49,200 bases of DNA from Terriglobia bacterium (GCA_020073545.1 JAIQEZ010000020.1:1-49200), one strand, 5' to 3'. Positions 16,121 through 27,568 are shown, numbered from the stretch's first letter. Made by a program: numbers and translations. Notes: generated by a model from the sequence alone, not told the origin.

Positions 16121-19100
16121 ATGGGACGTAAGGAAAAAGGCCGGAGCACTTTCGACCTCGTGCAGATTCAAGCGAAACTGGAGCAGGCGCCCGAGAAACG
16201 CTTCTGGCGCGGCCTGGAAGAGCTGGCGGGCACGCCGGAGTACCGCAACTTCCTGCAGTGCGAGTTTCCTCACGATCCTCGCCAGGATGAGAAGGGGGTC
16301 AGTCGCCGCGACGCGCTGAAGTGGATGGCGGCGTCCGCCGCGCTGGCGGGCCTGACCGCCTGCACCAAGCTGCCGACGGAGAAGATCGTTCCTTACGCAC
16401 AGCAACGGCCGGAGAATTTTGTTCCCGGCAAGCCACTGTTCTACGCCACAGCCATGCCCCTGGGCGGTTACGCGACGGGGTTGCTCGTGGAAAGCCACAT
16501 GGGCCGCCCGACGAAAGTGGAGGGGAACCCCAGCCACCCAGCCAGCCTGGGCGCTGCGGACGTGTTCGCGCAGGCTTCGGTGCTGACCCTTTACGATCCT
16601 GACCGCGCGCAGGTGGTGATCTACGACGGTCGCATCGGAAGCTGGAGCACCTTCCTCACCTCAGCCGAGCAATATCGCGCCGATCTCCTTCTCAGAAAGG
16701 GCGCGGGGCTGCGCATCCTGACGGGTACCGTCACTTCGCCGACGCTCGCGGATCAGATCAATTCGCTACTCGCGCAGTTCCCCCAGGCAAAGTGGCATCA
16801 GCATGAGCCGTGCAACCGCGACAGCACGCGGGAGGGCGCGAAGCTTGCCTTCGGTGAGTATGTCAGCACGGTCTATCACTTTGATCAGGCCGACGTGGTC
16901 GTCTCGCTCGACGCGGATTTCCTCGGCTCGGGCCCGGGCGCGCTCCGCCACGCGCACGACTTCAGCGAAAGACGCCGCGTGACCAGCCCGCAATCGTCAA
17001 TGAACCGGCTCTACGTGGTGGAAAGCACACCGACGATCACGGGAGCGATGGCGGACCATCGACTGCCGCTGCGCGCTGGTGACGTGGAAGCCTTTGCGCG
17101 CGCCCTGGCGGAAGGACTGGGAGTCAAGACTGGAGCCGTTGCCGCTGCGGTTCCGGCACGGGTGCCCCCGGATTGGATCCCCGCCCTCGTGCGCGATCTC
17201 GAGAAGCATCGCGGCGCCTGCATCATCGTGGCCGGCGAGCAGCAACCGCCCGTCGTCCACGCCCTGGCCCACGCCATAAACGATGTGCTCGCGAGCGCGG
17301 GCAAGACGGTGACCTACACGGGCCCCGTGGAGGCGAACCCGGTGAACCAATCGACCTCGCTGGGTGAGCTCGTGGCCGACATCCAGGCCGGGCAGGTGGA
17401 CACGCTCGTCATCCTGGGCGTCAACCCGGTTTACAGCGCCCCGGCGGATGTGCATTTCGTGCAAAACCTCCTCAAGGTGAGAACGCGAATTCACCTGAGC
17501 CTTTATGACGACGAAACCGCGGAGCTCTGCCATTGGCACGTTCCCGAGGCTCACTACTTGGAAGCGTGGAGCGATGCCCGTGCCTATGATGGTACGGTAA
17601 GTATTCTTCAGCCTCTTATATCCCCGCTGTACGATGGAAAATCCGCGCACGAGGTCCTGGCGGTGCTGGCGGGACAGGAGGGGTTGAGCGGGCACGACAT
17701 TGTCCGTGACTACTGGCAGCGCCAGAAGCCGGCGGCGGGTTTCGAAGCGTTCTGGCAAAGGTCGCTGAATGACGGCGTGGTGGCGGGGACGGCGTTGCCT
17801 GCAAAGCCGGTCAAGCTGAGCGGCACCTTCGCCACGCAGGCTGCAAAAGTGGGTGGCTCACAGGGCGCCGGAATGGAAATAGTTCTACGGCTCGATCCCA
17901 CGGTGTGGGATGGCAGCTTCGCGAACAACGGCTGGCTGCAGGAGTTACCGAAGCCGCTCACCAAGTTGACCTGGGACAATGCGGCGCTCGTGAGTCCTGC
18001 TACCGCGCTGAAACTGGGGGTGACGAACGGAGATGTGTTGAAGCTGCGCAGCCGCGAGCAGGAGGTTGACGCACCCGTCTGGATCACGCCTGGCCACGCG
18101 GATGACTCCCTCACCGTCCACCTGGGATACGGGCGGCGCCGCGCGGGCCGCGTGGGCACGGGCGTCGGCTTCAACGCCTACAAACTGTGCGCCTCCGAGC
18201 GCCCCTGGGTCAGCAGAGTTGAGGTGCAGAAGACAGGGAAGAACTACCAGCTCGTGACCACGCAACACCACCACATCATGGGCAAGGAAGGCGAAGAGGT
18301 TGAAGAAGAGAGCGTGGCGGCGCGACAGCGAAGCCTGGTGCGCGTGGCGACGCTCGAGAAATTCCGCCAGGAGCCCGACTTCGCGCGCGAAGAAGGTGGG
18401 GAAAAGGCGCCTTCGCTTTATCCGGGTTACAAGTACGACGGCAACGCCTGGGGCATGGCCATCGATCTGAATAGCTGCATCGGGTGTAATGCCTGCGTGG
18501 TCGCGTGCCAGTCGGAAAACAATATTCCCGTAGTTGGCAAAGACCAGGTCGCGCGCGGTCGCGAAATGCACTGGATTCGCGTCGACACGTACTTCCACGG
18601 CGGCCTGCAGAATCCCGAGACCTACAACGAGGTCGTCCTCTGCATGCAGTGTGAGAACGCGCCCTGCGAGTATGTGTGCCCGGTCGCCGCCACGGTGCAC
18701 AGCCCCGAAGGGCTGAATGAAATGATTTACAACCGCTGCGTGGGCACGCGTTACTGTTCGAATAACTGTCCGTACAAAGTCCGGCGTTTCAACTTCTACC
18801 TCTATGCGGACTGGAAGACGCCGAGCCTGGAACCCCTGCGCAATCCGGACGTAACGGTGCGCAGCCGCGGCGTGATGGAGAAGTGTACCTACTGCGTCCA
18901 ACGCATCAACGCGGCCAAGATCGCGGCGGAAAAGGAGGACCGCGAAGTGGGCGACGGGGAAATCGTGACGGCGTGCCAACAGACCTGCCCGACGCAGGCC
19001 ATCGTCTTCGGCAACATCAACGACCCGAACAGCCGCGTGGCCAAACTGAAGGCGCAATCGCGAAACTACGGTCTGCTGACGGATTTGAACACGCGGCCGC

Positions 19101-19153
19101 GCACCACCTACCTCGCGAAGCTGCGCAATCCCAACCCGGAGATCAAGGAGTAG
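16121..19153 (+). CDS. actB: Alternative complex III subunit ActB, iron-sulfur protein
   Basis: 1010-residue fusion typical of ActB. The N-terminal two thirds resemble a molybdopterin oxidoreductase (for example NPSHPASLGAADVFAQA) but in the known complex carry no molybdenum. The C-terminal third is a ferredoxin-type domain like the DmsB/PsrB subunit, with clusters of cysteines at CIGCNACVVAC (from Cys786), CMQCENAPCEYVCP, CVGTRYCSNNCP and CTYCV with CQQTCP later; known ActB binds three [4Fe-4S] and one [3Fe-4S]. A twin-arginine signal lies internally at SRRDALKWM (Ser61-Arg63), after a cytosolic-looking N-terminal extension, so the protein is presumably exported folded. Electrons pass between ActC/ActF and the hemes of ActA and ActE. 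ActC starts 3 bases after the stop. Confidence 0.95.
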   Translation: MGRKEKGRSTFDLVQIQAKLEQAPEKRFWRGLEELAGTPEYRNFLQCEFPHDPRQDEKGVSRRDALKWMAASAALAGLTACTKLPTEKIVPYAQQRPENFVPGKPLFYATAMPLGGYATGLLVESHMGRPTKVEGNPSHPASLGAADVFAQASVLTLYDPDRAQVVIYDGRIGSWSTFLTSAEQYRADLLLRKGAGLRILTGTVTSPTLADQINSLLAQFPQAKWHQHEPCNRDSTREGAKLAFGEYVSTVYHFDQADVVVSLDADFLGSGPGALRHAHDFSERRRVTSPQSSMNRLYVVESTPTITGAMADHRLPLRAGDVEAFARALAEGLGVKTGAVAAAVPARVPPDWIPALVRDLEKHRGACIIVAGEQQPPVVHALAHAINDVLASAGKTVTYTGPVEANPVNQSTSLGELVADIQAGQVDTLVILGVNPVYSAPADVHFVQNLLKVRTRIHLSLYDDETAELCHWHVPEAHYLEAWSDARAYDGTVSILQPLISPLYDGKSAHEVLAVLAGQEGLSGHDIVRDYWQRQKPAAGFEAFWQRSLNDGVVAGTALPAKPVKLSGTFATQAAKVGGSQGAGMEIVLRLDPTVWDGSFANNGWLQELPKPLTKLTWDNAALVSPATALKLGVTNGDVLKLRSREQEVDAPVWITPGHADDSLTVHLGYGRRRAGRVGTGVGFNAYKLCASERPWVSRVEVQKTGKNYQLVTTQHHHIMGKEGEEVEEESVAARQRSLVRVATLEKFRQEPDFAREEGGEKAPSLYPGYKYDGNAWGMAIDLNSCIGCNACVVACQSENNIPVVGKDQVARGREMHWIRVDTYFHGGLQNPETYNEVVLCMQCENAPCEYVCPVAATVHSPEGLNEMIYNRCVGTRYCSNNCPYKVRRFNFYLYADWKTPSLEPLRNPDVTVRSRGVMEKCTYCVQRINAAKIAAEKEDREVGDGEIVTACQQTCPTQAIVFGNINDPNSRVAKLKAQSRNYGLLTDLNTRPRTTYLAKLRNPNPEIKE

Positions 19154-19156
19154 CGG

Positions 19157-20539
19157 GTGAGTCCTGACGGATTGGAAAAAACGGCGGTGGAAGCTAGACC
19201 CCCGGTTCTGGCGCCGGGGCATACCTACGCGTCGATCACCGACAAGATCAGCTCCATCGTTCTCCTCCAGAAGACGAAGCGGGGGTGGTGGTTCGGGTTT
19301 GCGGTGGCCTTCACCCTTTTCATGGTTTTGAATTTTGCAGTTGGCTACCTGATGCTAATGGGTGTGGGTATTTGGGGAATTAATATCCCTATTGCTTGGG
19401 GATTCGCCATCGTCAACTTTGTGTGGTGGATCGGCATCGGCCACGCGGGCACCCTGATCTCCGCCTTTCTGTTGCTGATGCGCCAGGCGTGGCGGCAATC
19501 CATCAACCGCTTCGCGGAAGCCATGACGCTATTTGCCGTGGCTTCTGCCGGCATGTTCCCGCTGCTGCACATGGGACGGCCGTGGCTGTTCTACTGGTTG
19601 ATGCCTTACCCCGACACCATGGGGACTTGGCCGCAGTTCCGCAGCCCGCTGGTGTGGGACGTGTTCGCGGTTTCGACCTATGGCACCATCTCGCTGCTCT
19701 TTTGGTTTGTGGGTCTGCTTCCCGATCTCGCCACACTGCGCGATCGCGCCAGCAATCGTTTGGCGCAGATCACTTACGGGTTTCTGGCCATGGGCTGGCG
19801 CGGTTCGGCGAGGCATTGGCAGCGCTATGAGATGGCGTACCTGCTGCTCGCAGGGTTAGCCACGCCGCTGGTGGTCTCAGTGCACACGGTGGTGAGTTTT
19901 GACTTTACGATCGCGGTGGTTCCAGGCTGGCACAGCACCATCTTTCCACCCTACTTCGTGGCCGGCGCGATCTACTCCGGCTTCGCAATGGTGCTGACGC
20001 TGGCAATTCCACTGCGGCAGTTCTATGGCTTGGAGGACTTCATCACCCTGCGGCATCTCGAAAACATGGCAAAGATCCTGCTCGCCACGGGCCTCATCGT
20101 GGCTTACGGCTACGTGATGGAGACCTTCATGGCGTTTTACAGTGGCAGCACTTACGACCGCTCCATGATCATGAACCGGATGACGGGGCCTTACGCTCCC
20201 GTTTACTGGCTCCTGATCACCGGCAACATCGCGATCCCGCTTACCGCGTTGTGGTCCGCGAAGATCCGGCGGAACGTGGCGGCTTTGTTTGTGATCTCGT
20301 TGATTGTGCAAATGGGTATGTGGCTGGAGCGCTTCGTGATTGTGGTGACCAGCTTGCACCGCGATTTCATGCCCTCGGCGTGGGGCATGTACTACCCGAC
20401 GATCTGGGACTGGGCAACGTTTGCGGGTTCAATCGGATTGTTCCTGACGCTGTTCTTTCTGTTCATCCGCTTCTTGCCCATGATCTCGATCTTTGAGATG
20501 CGCGGCCTCGTTCACCAGGTGAAAGAGGAAAAGGCGTGA
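19157..20539 (+). CDS. actC: Alternative complex III subunit ActC, NrfD/PsrC-like quinol-binding membrane protein
   Basis: 460-residue polytopic membrane protein of the NrfD/PsrC family with about ten hydrophobic helices. ActC binds menaquinol and is the proposed proton-path subunit. Conserved features include WWIGIGHAGTLISA in the early helices, FPLLHMGRPW, and the VSVHTVVSFDFTIAVVPGWHST segment with its His and Asp residues near the quinol site. The start is GTG 19157; AAGGAG within the end of actB lies 6 bases upstream, so the two genes are probably translationally coupled. A soluble N-terminal 45 residues (EARPPVLAPGHTYASITDKI) precede the first helix. A second NrfD-like gene (actF) lies further down, as expected for this complex. 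Confidence 0.95.
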   Translation: MSPDGLEKTAVEARPPVLAPGHTYASITDKISSIVLLQKTKRGWWFGFAVAFTLFMVLNFAVGYLMLMGVGIWGINIPIAWGFAIVNFVWWIGIGHAGTLISAFLLLMRQAWRQSINRFAEAMTLFAVASAGMFPLLHMGRPWLFYWLMPYPDTMGTWPQFRSPLVWDVFAVSTYGTISLLFWFVGLLPDLATLRDRASNRLAQITYGFLAMGWRGSARHWQRYEMAYLLLAGLATPLVVSVHTVVSFDFTIAVVPGWHSTIFPPYFVAGAIYSGFAMVLTLAIPLRQFYGLEDFITLRHLENMAKILLATGLIVAYGYVMETFMAFYSGSTYDRSMIMNRMTGPYAPVYWLLITGNIAIPLTALWSAKIRRNVAALFVISLIVQMGMWLERFVIVVTSLHRDFMPSAWGMYYPTIWDWATFAGSIGLFLTLFFLFIRFLPMISIFEMRGLVHQVKEEKA

Positions 20540-20559
20540 GGAGCACTTAGCATCAGACC

Positions 20560-21138
20560 GTGTTCGAAGCCAAGGCTTCTCGCCGTCGCAGCAAATCGGC
20601 AATGATGAGACATCCGCTTTACGGCCTGATGGCCGAATTCGAAACCACCGACGACCTGCTGAACGCTGCGCAGCGCGCTCACGCCGCGGGCTATCGCCGG
20701 ATGGACGCCTTCACGCCGTTTCCAGTGGAAGGACTGGCGGAGGCCATCGGCTATCACAAGACGCACGTGCCGCTGATCTGCCTCGTCGGCGGATTGATAG
20801 GTTGCATGGGCGGGTTCTTTCTGCAGTACTGGCCGAACGTTTTCGGTTATCCCCTCAACATTGGCGGGAAACCGTACAACAGTTGGCCGTCATTTATTCC
20901 GATCACCTTTGAGTTAGCAGTTCTGTGCGCAGGTTTGGCGACGGTCTTCGGGATGCTGGCACTCAACCGACTGCCGACGCCGTATCACCCGGTGTTCAAC
21001 GCGCCGCGCTTCGAGCTTGCCACGCGCAACCGATTTTTCCTTTGCATCAACGCGCGCGACTCCAGATTCGACGCACAGAAAACCAGGGAATTCCTGCAGA
21101 GCTTGAACGCTCGAGAGGTATCGGAAATTGAGTCGTAG
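20560..21138 (+). CDS. actD: Alternative complex III subunit ActD (DUF3341)
   Basis: 192 residues, DUF3341 family. ActD is a small membrane subunit that packs against ActB/ActC. A cytosolic N-terminal domain (YGLMAEFETTDDLLNAAQRA; YRRMDAFTPFPVEGLAEA) precedes two transmembrane helices (about residues 68-88 and 110-132) joined by a conserved loop ending YPLNIGGKPYNSWPSFIPIT. The C-terminal part (RNRFFLCINARDSRFD) is soluble. GTG 20560 is the first start in frame after actC and has only a weak ribosome-binding site; ATG 20602 is an alternative. The stop overlaps the start of actE by 11 bases. Confidence 0.9.
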   Translation: MFEAKASRRRSKSAMMRHPLYGLMAEFETTDDLLNAAQRAHAAGYRRMDAFTPFPVEGLAEAIGYHKTHVPLICLVGGLIGCMGGFFLQYWPNVFGYPLNIGGKPYNSWPSFIPITFELAVLCAGLATVFGMLALNRLPTPYHPVFNAPRFELATRNRFFLCINARDSRFDAQKTREFLQSLNAREVSEIES

Positions 21139-21736
21139 TGGCCTGGAAAACCGGACCCGTCAGCGAAGCGCCCGACTGGCGCTCGTGGCGCTGGCGGCGA
21201 TGTGCTCGCTGGGCTGCCGGCTCGACATGCACGTGCAGCCGAAATACAAACCCGACGACGCCAGCACGTTCTTCTCAGACGGGCGCGCCAATCGGCCGGA
21301 AGTTCCCGACACCGTGGCGCGCGGGCACATGCGCACCGACGAACTGCTTTACACGGGCCGCGTGAACGGAGTGGTGGCCGACCAGTTTCCGTTTCCGATC
21401 ACGCGGCAGGTGCTGGAGCGGGGGGGCGCGCGCTACAACATTTACTGTTCGCCTTGCCACGACTATACAGGCAGCGGGCGAGGGATGATCGTGCAGCGCG
21501 GATTTCCGCCGCCACCTTCCTACCACATTGACCGCCTGCGGCAGGCGCCAGCGGGGCACTTCTTTGAGGTCATGACCGACGGTTACGGCGTGATGTCGAG
21601 CTACGCAGGGAGGATCACACCTGAGGATCGCTGGGCGATCGTGGCGTACATCCGCGCCTTGCAACTGAGCCAGCATGCCACGCTGGATGACGTGCCGGCG
21701 GAAGAGCGCCGGCGACTGACGAGCAAAGCGAAATGA
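21128..21736 (+). CDS. actE: Alternative complex III subunit ActE, monoheme cytochrome c lipoprotein
   Basis: 202 residues. ActE is the membrane-tethered monoheme cytochrome that hands electrons to the oxidase. A lipobox CSLGC near residue 30 implies signal peptidase II processing and lipid anchoring. The heme site is CSPCH with the axial Met expected in the following GYGVMSSYAGRITPEDRWAIVAYIRALQ block, the usual cytochrome c C-terminal helix. The start is TTG 21128, inside the end of actD, with GAGAGG 8 bases upstream; translational coupling is likely. The stop overlaps the start of actF by four bases (ATGA). Confidence 0.92.
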   Translation: MSRSGLENRTRQRSARLALVALAAMCSLGCRLDMHVQPKYKPDDASTFFSDGRANRPEVPDTVARGHMRTDELLYTGRVNGVVADQFPFPITRQVLERGGARYNIYCSPCHDYTGSGRGMIVQRGFPPPPSYHIDRLRQAPAGHFFEVMTDGYGVMSSYAGRITPEDRWAIVAYIRALQLSQHATLDDVPAEERRRLTSKAK

Positions 21737-22905
21737 ACGCGCCTGAAACACTCCAACCCGGAATCGAACGCCTAGGGAAAACGGCGCTGGTCGTAGGCGT
21801 GGCGGCGCTCGTGCTGTGCGTGGCCGCGGGGCTGCGGAGCCCCACGGAGTTCTTCCGCTCTTATCTCCTGGCCTTCGTTTTCTGGATCGGCCTGCCGCTC
21901 GGCTGCTGCGCCATTCTGATGCTTCATCACCTGGTCGGCGGCACGTGGGGATTCCCGTTGCGACGCCTGCTCGAGTCAGGGACGAAAACCCTCTGGCTGA
22001 TGGCGGTGTTGATTCTACCGATTCTTTTCCGGCTGCCAGCGCTCTATAGCTGGGCCGATCCGACCAAGGTCAGCGTCGATCCCCTGCTGCAATACAAGCA
22101 TCCTTATCTCAATGTGCCGTTCTTTATCGCGCGCACGATGATTTACTTTGCCACCTGGATGCTTCTCACCTATTTCCTGAACAAGTGGTCGCGCCAGCAG
22201 GATGAGACGGGCGAGCCCGACCTGACGCGGCGCCTGCGGCGCCTGAGCGGACCGGGCCTCGTGGTTTACGGGCTGACGGTGACCTTCGCCTCGGTGGATT
22301 GGGTGATGTCGCTCGAGGCAAGTTGGTTTTCGACGATTTACGGTATGATTTTCATGGTGACGGAAGCGCTGGCGGCGATGGCGCTGGTGACGCTCACGGT
22401 GATCCTGCTTTCAAGACAGAAATCGCTCGCGGAACTGATCTCGCCTGGGGTGCTGAACGACTACGGCAACCTGCTGCTGACCTTTACGATGCTGTGGGCG
22501 TACCTCTCGTTTTCGCAGTACTTGATTATCTGGGCCGGGAACCTGCAAGAGGAGATTCCCTGGTACGTGAGCCGCGCGCAGGGAGGTTGGGCGTGGGTGG
22601 CGTTGGGGTTGATCGTCTTCCACTTCGCGGTGCCGTTCCTGCTGCTGCTCTCGCGTTTCGTGAAGCGGCGCGCGCAGATTCTGGGCTGGGTGGCGGCGGG
22701 CCTGGTGGTGATGAGCGTGGTGGATATCTACTGGCTGACCGTACCCGCCTTCGAGCGCGCGGGACCCGAATTCCGCCTGACGGATTGGCTGGCGATACTG
22801 GGTATAGGCGGGCTGTGGTTGTGGCGGTTCGCGGCGCAACTGAAAGGACGGCCGCTTCTGCCGCTGCGCGACCCGCGGCTGAAGGAAATAATGCAGCATG
22901 GATGA
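21733..22905 (+). CDS. actF: Alternative complex III subunit ActF, NrfD-like membrane protein
   Basis: 390 residues with about ten hydrophobic helices. ActF is the paralogue of ActC in alternative complex III and probably lines a second proton path. Typical ActF elements are LPLGCCAILMLHHLVGGTWG near residue 60, the SVDWVMSLEASWFSTIYGMI block and the IWAGNLQEEIPWYVSR loop. The four-base overlap with actE and eight-base overlap with the next gene indicate one polycistronic message. The ATG at 21733 is the only sensible start. Confidence 0.94.
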   Translation: MNAPETLQPGIERLGKTALVVGVAALVLCVAAGLRSPTEFFRSYLLAFVFWIGLPLGCCAILMLHHLVGGTWGFPLRRLLESGTKTLWLMAVLILPILFRLPALYSWADPTKVSVDPLLQYKHPYLNVPFFIARTMIYFATWMLLTYFLNKWSRQQDETGEPDLTRRLRRLSGPGLVVYGLTVTFASVDWVMSLEASWFSTIYGMIFMVTEALAAMALVTLTVILLSRQKSLAELISPGVLNDYGNLLLTFTMLWAYLSFSQYLIIWAGNLQEEIPWYVSRAQGGWAWVALGLIVFHFAVPFLLLLSRFVKRRAQILGWVAAGLVVMSVVDIYWLTVPAFERAGPEFRLTDWLAILGIGGLWLWRFAAQLKGRPLLPLRDPRLKEIMQHG

Positions 22906-23383
22906 ACCCGCAAAAGGAACGGAACGCGCCAAGCGCGGTTACGAAGGCTCCGACATAAGCGTGGGACGATTGTTCGCCTTTGCCGGGGGCGTGGCGGGAT
23001 TGGTGATCTTTGGCGTGGTAGCCAGCGCCGTAGTGTTCCGCTTTTTCGTACGACACCAACCGCTGGGACCTCCGGCTTCGCCCTTCGAGAACGTCCGGCC
23101 GCTGCCGCCGCAGCCACGCCTGCAGACGGAGGCGTCGGAGGACCTGAAGCGCTACCGCACCGATCAGGACAAGATTCTGAATGGCTACGGGTGGGTTGAT
23201 CAAAACGCGGGCACTATGAGGATTCCAATTGACCAAGCGATGGATATCCTTTTGAAAAATGGCTGCCCAGTCCGAACTACGACCCCGGTTGAAGGCGGTA
23301 AGGCGGAAGCGTCCGAGCCTGGGGCGAAGCCCGCTAGTCGTCAGCCTGCGCTCGCTGGCGTGGGGGCGGAAGGGAAGAAGTGA
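22898..23383 (+). CDS. Membrane-anchored protein of unknown function in the actF-sco interval
   Basis: 161 residues; no family name recognised. One transmembrane helix (about 25-50, FAFAGGVAGLVIFGVVASAVVF) follows a basic cytosolic N-terminus. A proline-rich linker and a small soluble domain come next, with a striking block LNGYGWVDQNAGTMRIPIDQ around residues 93-112 followed by AMDILLKNGCP. The tail is low-complexity Ala/Gly/Glu. The gene overlaps actF by eight bases and the sco gene by four, so it is embedded in the respiratory unit. A single cysteine (NGCP) is the only metal-binding candidate. A structural or assembly role linking alternative complex III with the oxidase is an inference from position only. 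Confidence 0.8.
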   Translation: MDEPAKGTERAKRGYEGSDISVGRLFAFAGGVAGLVIFGVVASAVVFRFFVRHQPLGPPASPFENVRPLPPQPRLQTEASEDLKRYRTDQDKILNGYGWVDQNAGTMRIPIDQAMDILLKNGCPVRTTTPVEGGKAEASEPGAKPASRQPALAGVGAEGKK

Positions 23384-24261
23384 AGATGCGAGTGATCGCC
23401 AAGCAGAAAACCATCCGGTCCGTGACGAGAACGCGCGCGTTGGGGTTACTTCGTGCCGGGTTTGTGGCGGCACAACTCGGCGCCTTTCTGCTCAGCTTCG
23501 CTGTGCGGACCGCGGGACAAGATAACGCCGCCGTCACGCCCCCGCAATTGCGCGGCGTGGGAATCGACCAGCGTTTGAACCAGCAGGTTCCGCCGGACTT
23601 GAAGTTTCGCGATGAAACCGGCCAGCCGGTGACGCTGAGGTCGTACTTCGGCAAGAAGCCCGTGATCCTCTCGCTGGTTTATTACAGTTGCCCGATGCTG
23701 TGCACGATGGTGGAGAACGGGCTGCTGAACGCGCTCCGGGATGTGAAGTTCAACATCGGGGAACAATACGAAGTGGTGACGGTAAGCTTTGATCCCAGCG
23801 ACAGGCCGGAAGTGGCGATGGCGAAGAAAGCCATCTATGCGGGCCTCTACGGGCGGCCCGGCGCCAAGCGCGGCTGGCATTTCCTGGTGGGCGAGGAGCC
23901 TGCGATTCGAGCGCTCACGCAAGCGGTGGGCTTCCGGTACAACTACGATCCGCAGACCCTCCAGTTCGCGCACGCGACAGCGATCATGGTGCTGACGCCG
24001 CAGGGAAAAGTCTCGCGCTACTTTTACGGGATTCAGTACCCGGCGCGCGACGTGCGGCTGGCGCTCGTGGAAGCGTCCAACGAGGAGATCGGGAATCCGG
24101 TGGACGCCCTGCTGCTCTACTGCTGCCAGTACGATCCGGCGACGGGCAAGTACGGGGTGATTGTCTCACGGGTTCTGAAGCTTGCGGGATTCATGACGAT
24201 CGTTTCGCTGGGGACCTTAATTCTTGCACTTTCGCGAGGCGGGCGGCACGCCGACGCCTGA
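23380..24261 (+). CDS. SCO1/SenC-family copper chaperone
   Basis: About 293 residues. Sco proteins are thioredoxin-fold copper carriers that help build the CuA centre of cytochrome oxidase subunit II. The copper site is CPMLC in YYSCPMLCTMVENG near residue 108, and the third ligand His is expected in FAHATAIMVL. An N-terminal signal/anchor region and a C-terminal hydrophobic helix (VLKLAGFMTIVSLGTLILAL) flank the domain; the C-terminal anchor is a variation seen in Sco-like proteins of such operons. The start is GTG 23380 or ATG 23386 just after it, overlapping the upstream gene. Its place directly before the oxidase genes fits the role. Confidence 0.92.
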   Translation: MKMRVIAKQKTIRSVTRTRALGLLRAGFVAAQLGAFLLSFAVRTAGQDNAAVTPPQLRGVGIDQRLNQQVPPDLKFRDETGQPVTLRSYFGKKPVILSLVYYSCPMLCTMVENGLLNALRDVKFNIGEQYEVVTVSFDPSDRPEVAMAKKAIYAGLYGRPGAKRGWHFLVGEEPAIRALTQAVGFRYNYDPQTLQFAHATAIMVLTPQGKVSRYFYGIQYPARDVRLALVEASNEEIGNPVDALLLYCCQYDPATGKYGVIVSRVLKLAGFMTIVSLGTLILALSRGGRHADA

Positions 24262-24355
24262 GCGCGCCACAGGACGGGGCTTCGCACAAACGTTAACAAC
24301 CAGAGTCGCGCACGTCGAACTTTCGGCGGCGAGAATTCCAGGGTGATTGAAAAGC

Positions 24356-25296
24356 ATGTGGCAAGGATTTCCCATCAGGCCTGACCAAGCGTCCACGATC
24401 GCGCGCGGGGTGGATCATCTCTACTACTTCCTCATCGCGATTGACCTGTTCTTCACGGCGGTGATCTTTCTCACCATCTTCTACTTCGCGCTTCGCTACC
24501 GGCGCCGCTCGCAGAAGGAGCAGCCGCCGCAGATCGAAGGGAACATTCCACTGGAGCTCGTGTGGACCGCGATTCCCTTGGGGCTGGTCGTCATCGTGTT
24601 CCTGTGGGGTACCAGTCTGTTTATCCGGAATTCACGCCCCCCCGCCGCAGCGATGGAAATCTTCGTGGTCGGCAAACAGTGGATGTGGAAGCTGCAGCAC
24701 CCGGAGGGCGTGGAGGAGATCAACGCACTGCACGTCCCCGTGAACCGGCCCGTCAAGCTGACCATGACGTCCGAAGACGTCATCCACGACTTTTCCGTGC
24801 CGGCATTCCGCATCAAGAAGGACGTGGTGCCCGGCATGTACACCACACTGTGGTTTGAGGCGACGAAGACCGGAAAGTTTCACTTGTTCTGCGACCAGTA
24901 TTGCGGCACCAACCACTCGCTGATGAGGGGCGAGGTGACGGTGATGGAGCCTACCGAGTACGAGCAGTGGCTAAGTGGCGGCATCCGCGGTGAATCCATG
25001 GCCCAGGCGGGTGCGAAGCTTTACGACCAGCTCGCGTGCATCACCTGCCACGGAACCGGCAAAGGGCCGCCGCTTGTGGGTGTTTACGGCAAGCCGGTGA
25101 AACTGAGCGACGGCTCGATGGTCGTGGCGGACGACGCCTATTTGCGTGAGTCGGTACTTTATCCCTCCGCCAAGATCGTGGCGGGCTATCCGCCCGTTAT
25201 GCCCACGTTCAAGGGGCAGGTGACGGAAGAGCAATTGCTGCAATTGATCGCGTATATCAAGTCCTTGAGTCCGGAAGAAGGGAAGGCACGGAAATA

Positions 25297-25297
<1 letters not shown>
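24356..25297 (+). CDS. ctaC: Cytochrome c oxidase subunit II with fused cytochrome c (caa3 type)
   Basis: 313 residues. Two N-terminal transmembrane helices, then the cupredoxin domain with the CuA ligands: His in DVIHDFSVP, and [12 protein letters not shown] supplying two Cys, His and Met. A C-terminal cytochrome c domain contains CITCH and a likely axial Met in [10 protein letters not shown], the caa3 arrangement in which electrons pass from a fused heme to CuA. ATG 24356 is preferred because AGGGTGA lies 9 bases upstream; the in-frame TTG at 24347 touches that site. A 94-base gap separates it from the sco gene. It overlaps the subunit I gene by one base. Confidence 0.94.
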
Positions 25298-26911
<1,614 letters not shown>

Positions 26912-26919
<8 letters not shown>

Positions 26920-27568
26920 CAGTCACGCCAGCACCCCGCTGGCGCACCAGTTCGAGGATCTGGAGCAGCAGCACGAGGCCGCCAGTCTCGGGATGTGGAT
27001 TTTCCTCGCCACCGAGGTGATGTTCTTCGGCGGACTCTTTGCGGGCTACACCATCTACCGCAATCTCTATATGCCCGGGTTCGACGTGGGAAGCCATCTG
27101 TTGAACGTCACCATCGGCGCCGTCAACACTGCCGTGTTGATTTGCAGCAGCCTGACGATGGCGCTGGGCGTGCGGGCCGCGCAATTGGGCAAGCGGCATG
27201 CGCTCTTGACGTTCCTGATTCTGACCATGGCGCTGGGACTGGCATTCATCCTCATCAAGCTGGCGCTCGAGTGGCGGCACGATTACCTGGAAGGTTTCGC
27301 ACCCGGCCTGAACTTCACCTTTGCCGGGCCGAACGCCAAATCCGTCGAGCTGTTCTTCTGCTTCTACTTCGCCATGACGGGCGTGCACGCGCTGCACATG
27401 GTCGTGGGCATGGGAGTTCTCAGCGTGCTGCTGGTGCTGGCGTGGAAGGGCCACTTCGGCCCGGAGCGCTACAACGCGGTCGAGACCGCGGGCCTATACT
27501 GGCACTTCGTCGACATTGTCTGGATCTTCCTTTTCCCGCTCCTGTACTTGATTGGAGGTCGATACTGA
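26912..27568 (+). CDS. ctaE: Cytochrome c oxidase subunit III
   Basis: About 218 residues and seven predicted transmembrane helices. Subunit III stabilises the oxidase core and its proton uptake. Signature parts are [21 protein letters not shown] at the first helix, [15 protein letters not shown] in the middle and [18 protein letters not shown] at the end. TTG 26912 lies 6 bases after AAGGAGG and is the best-spaced start; GTG 26906 in the same frame touches that site and would add two residues. It starts inside the end of the subunit I gene, so coupling is likely, and is directly followed by the subunit IV gene. Confidence 0.94.
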
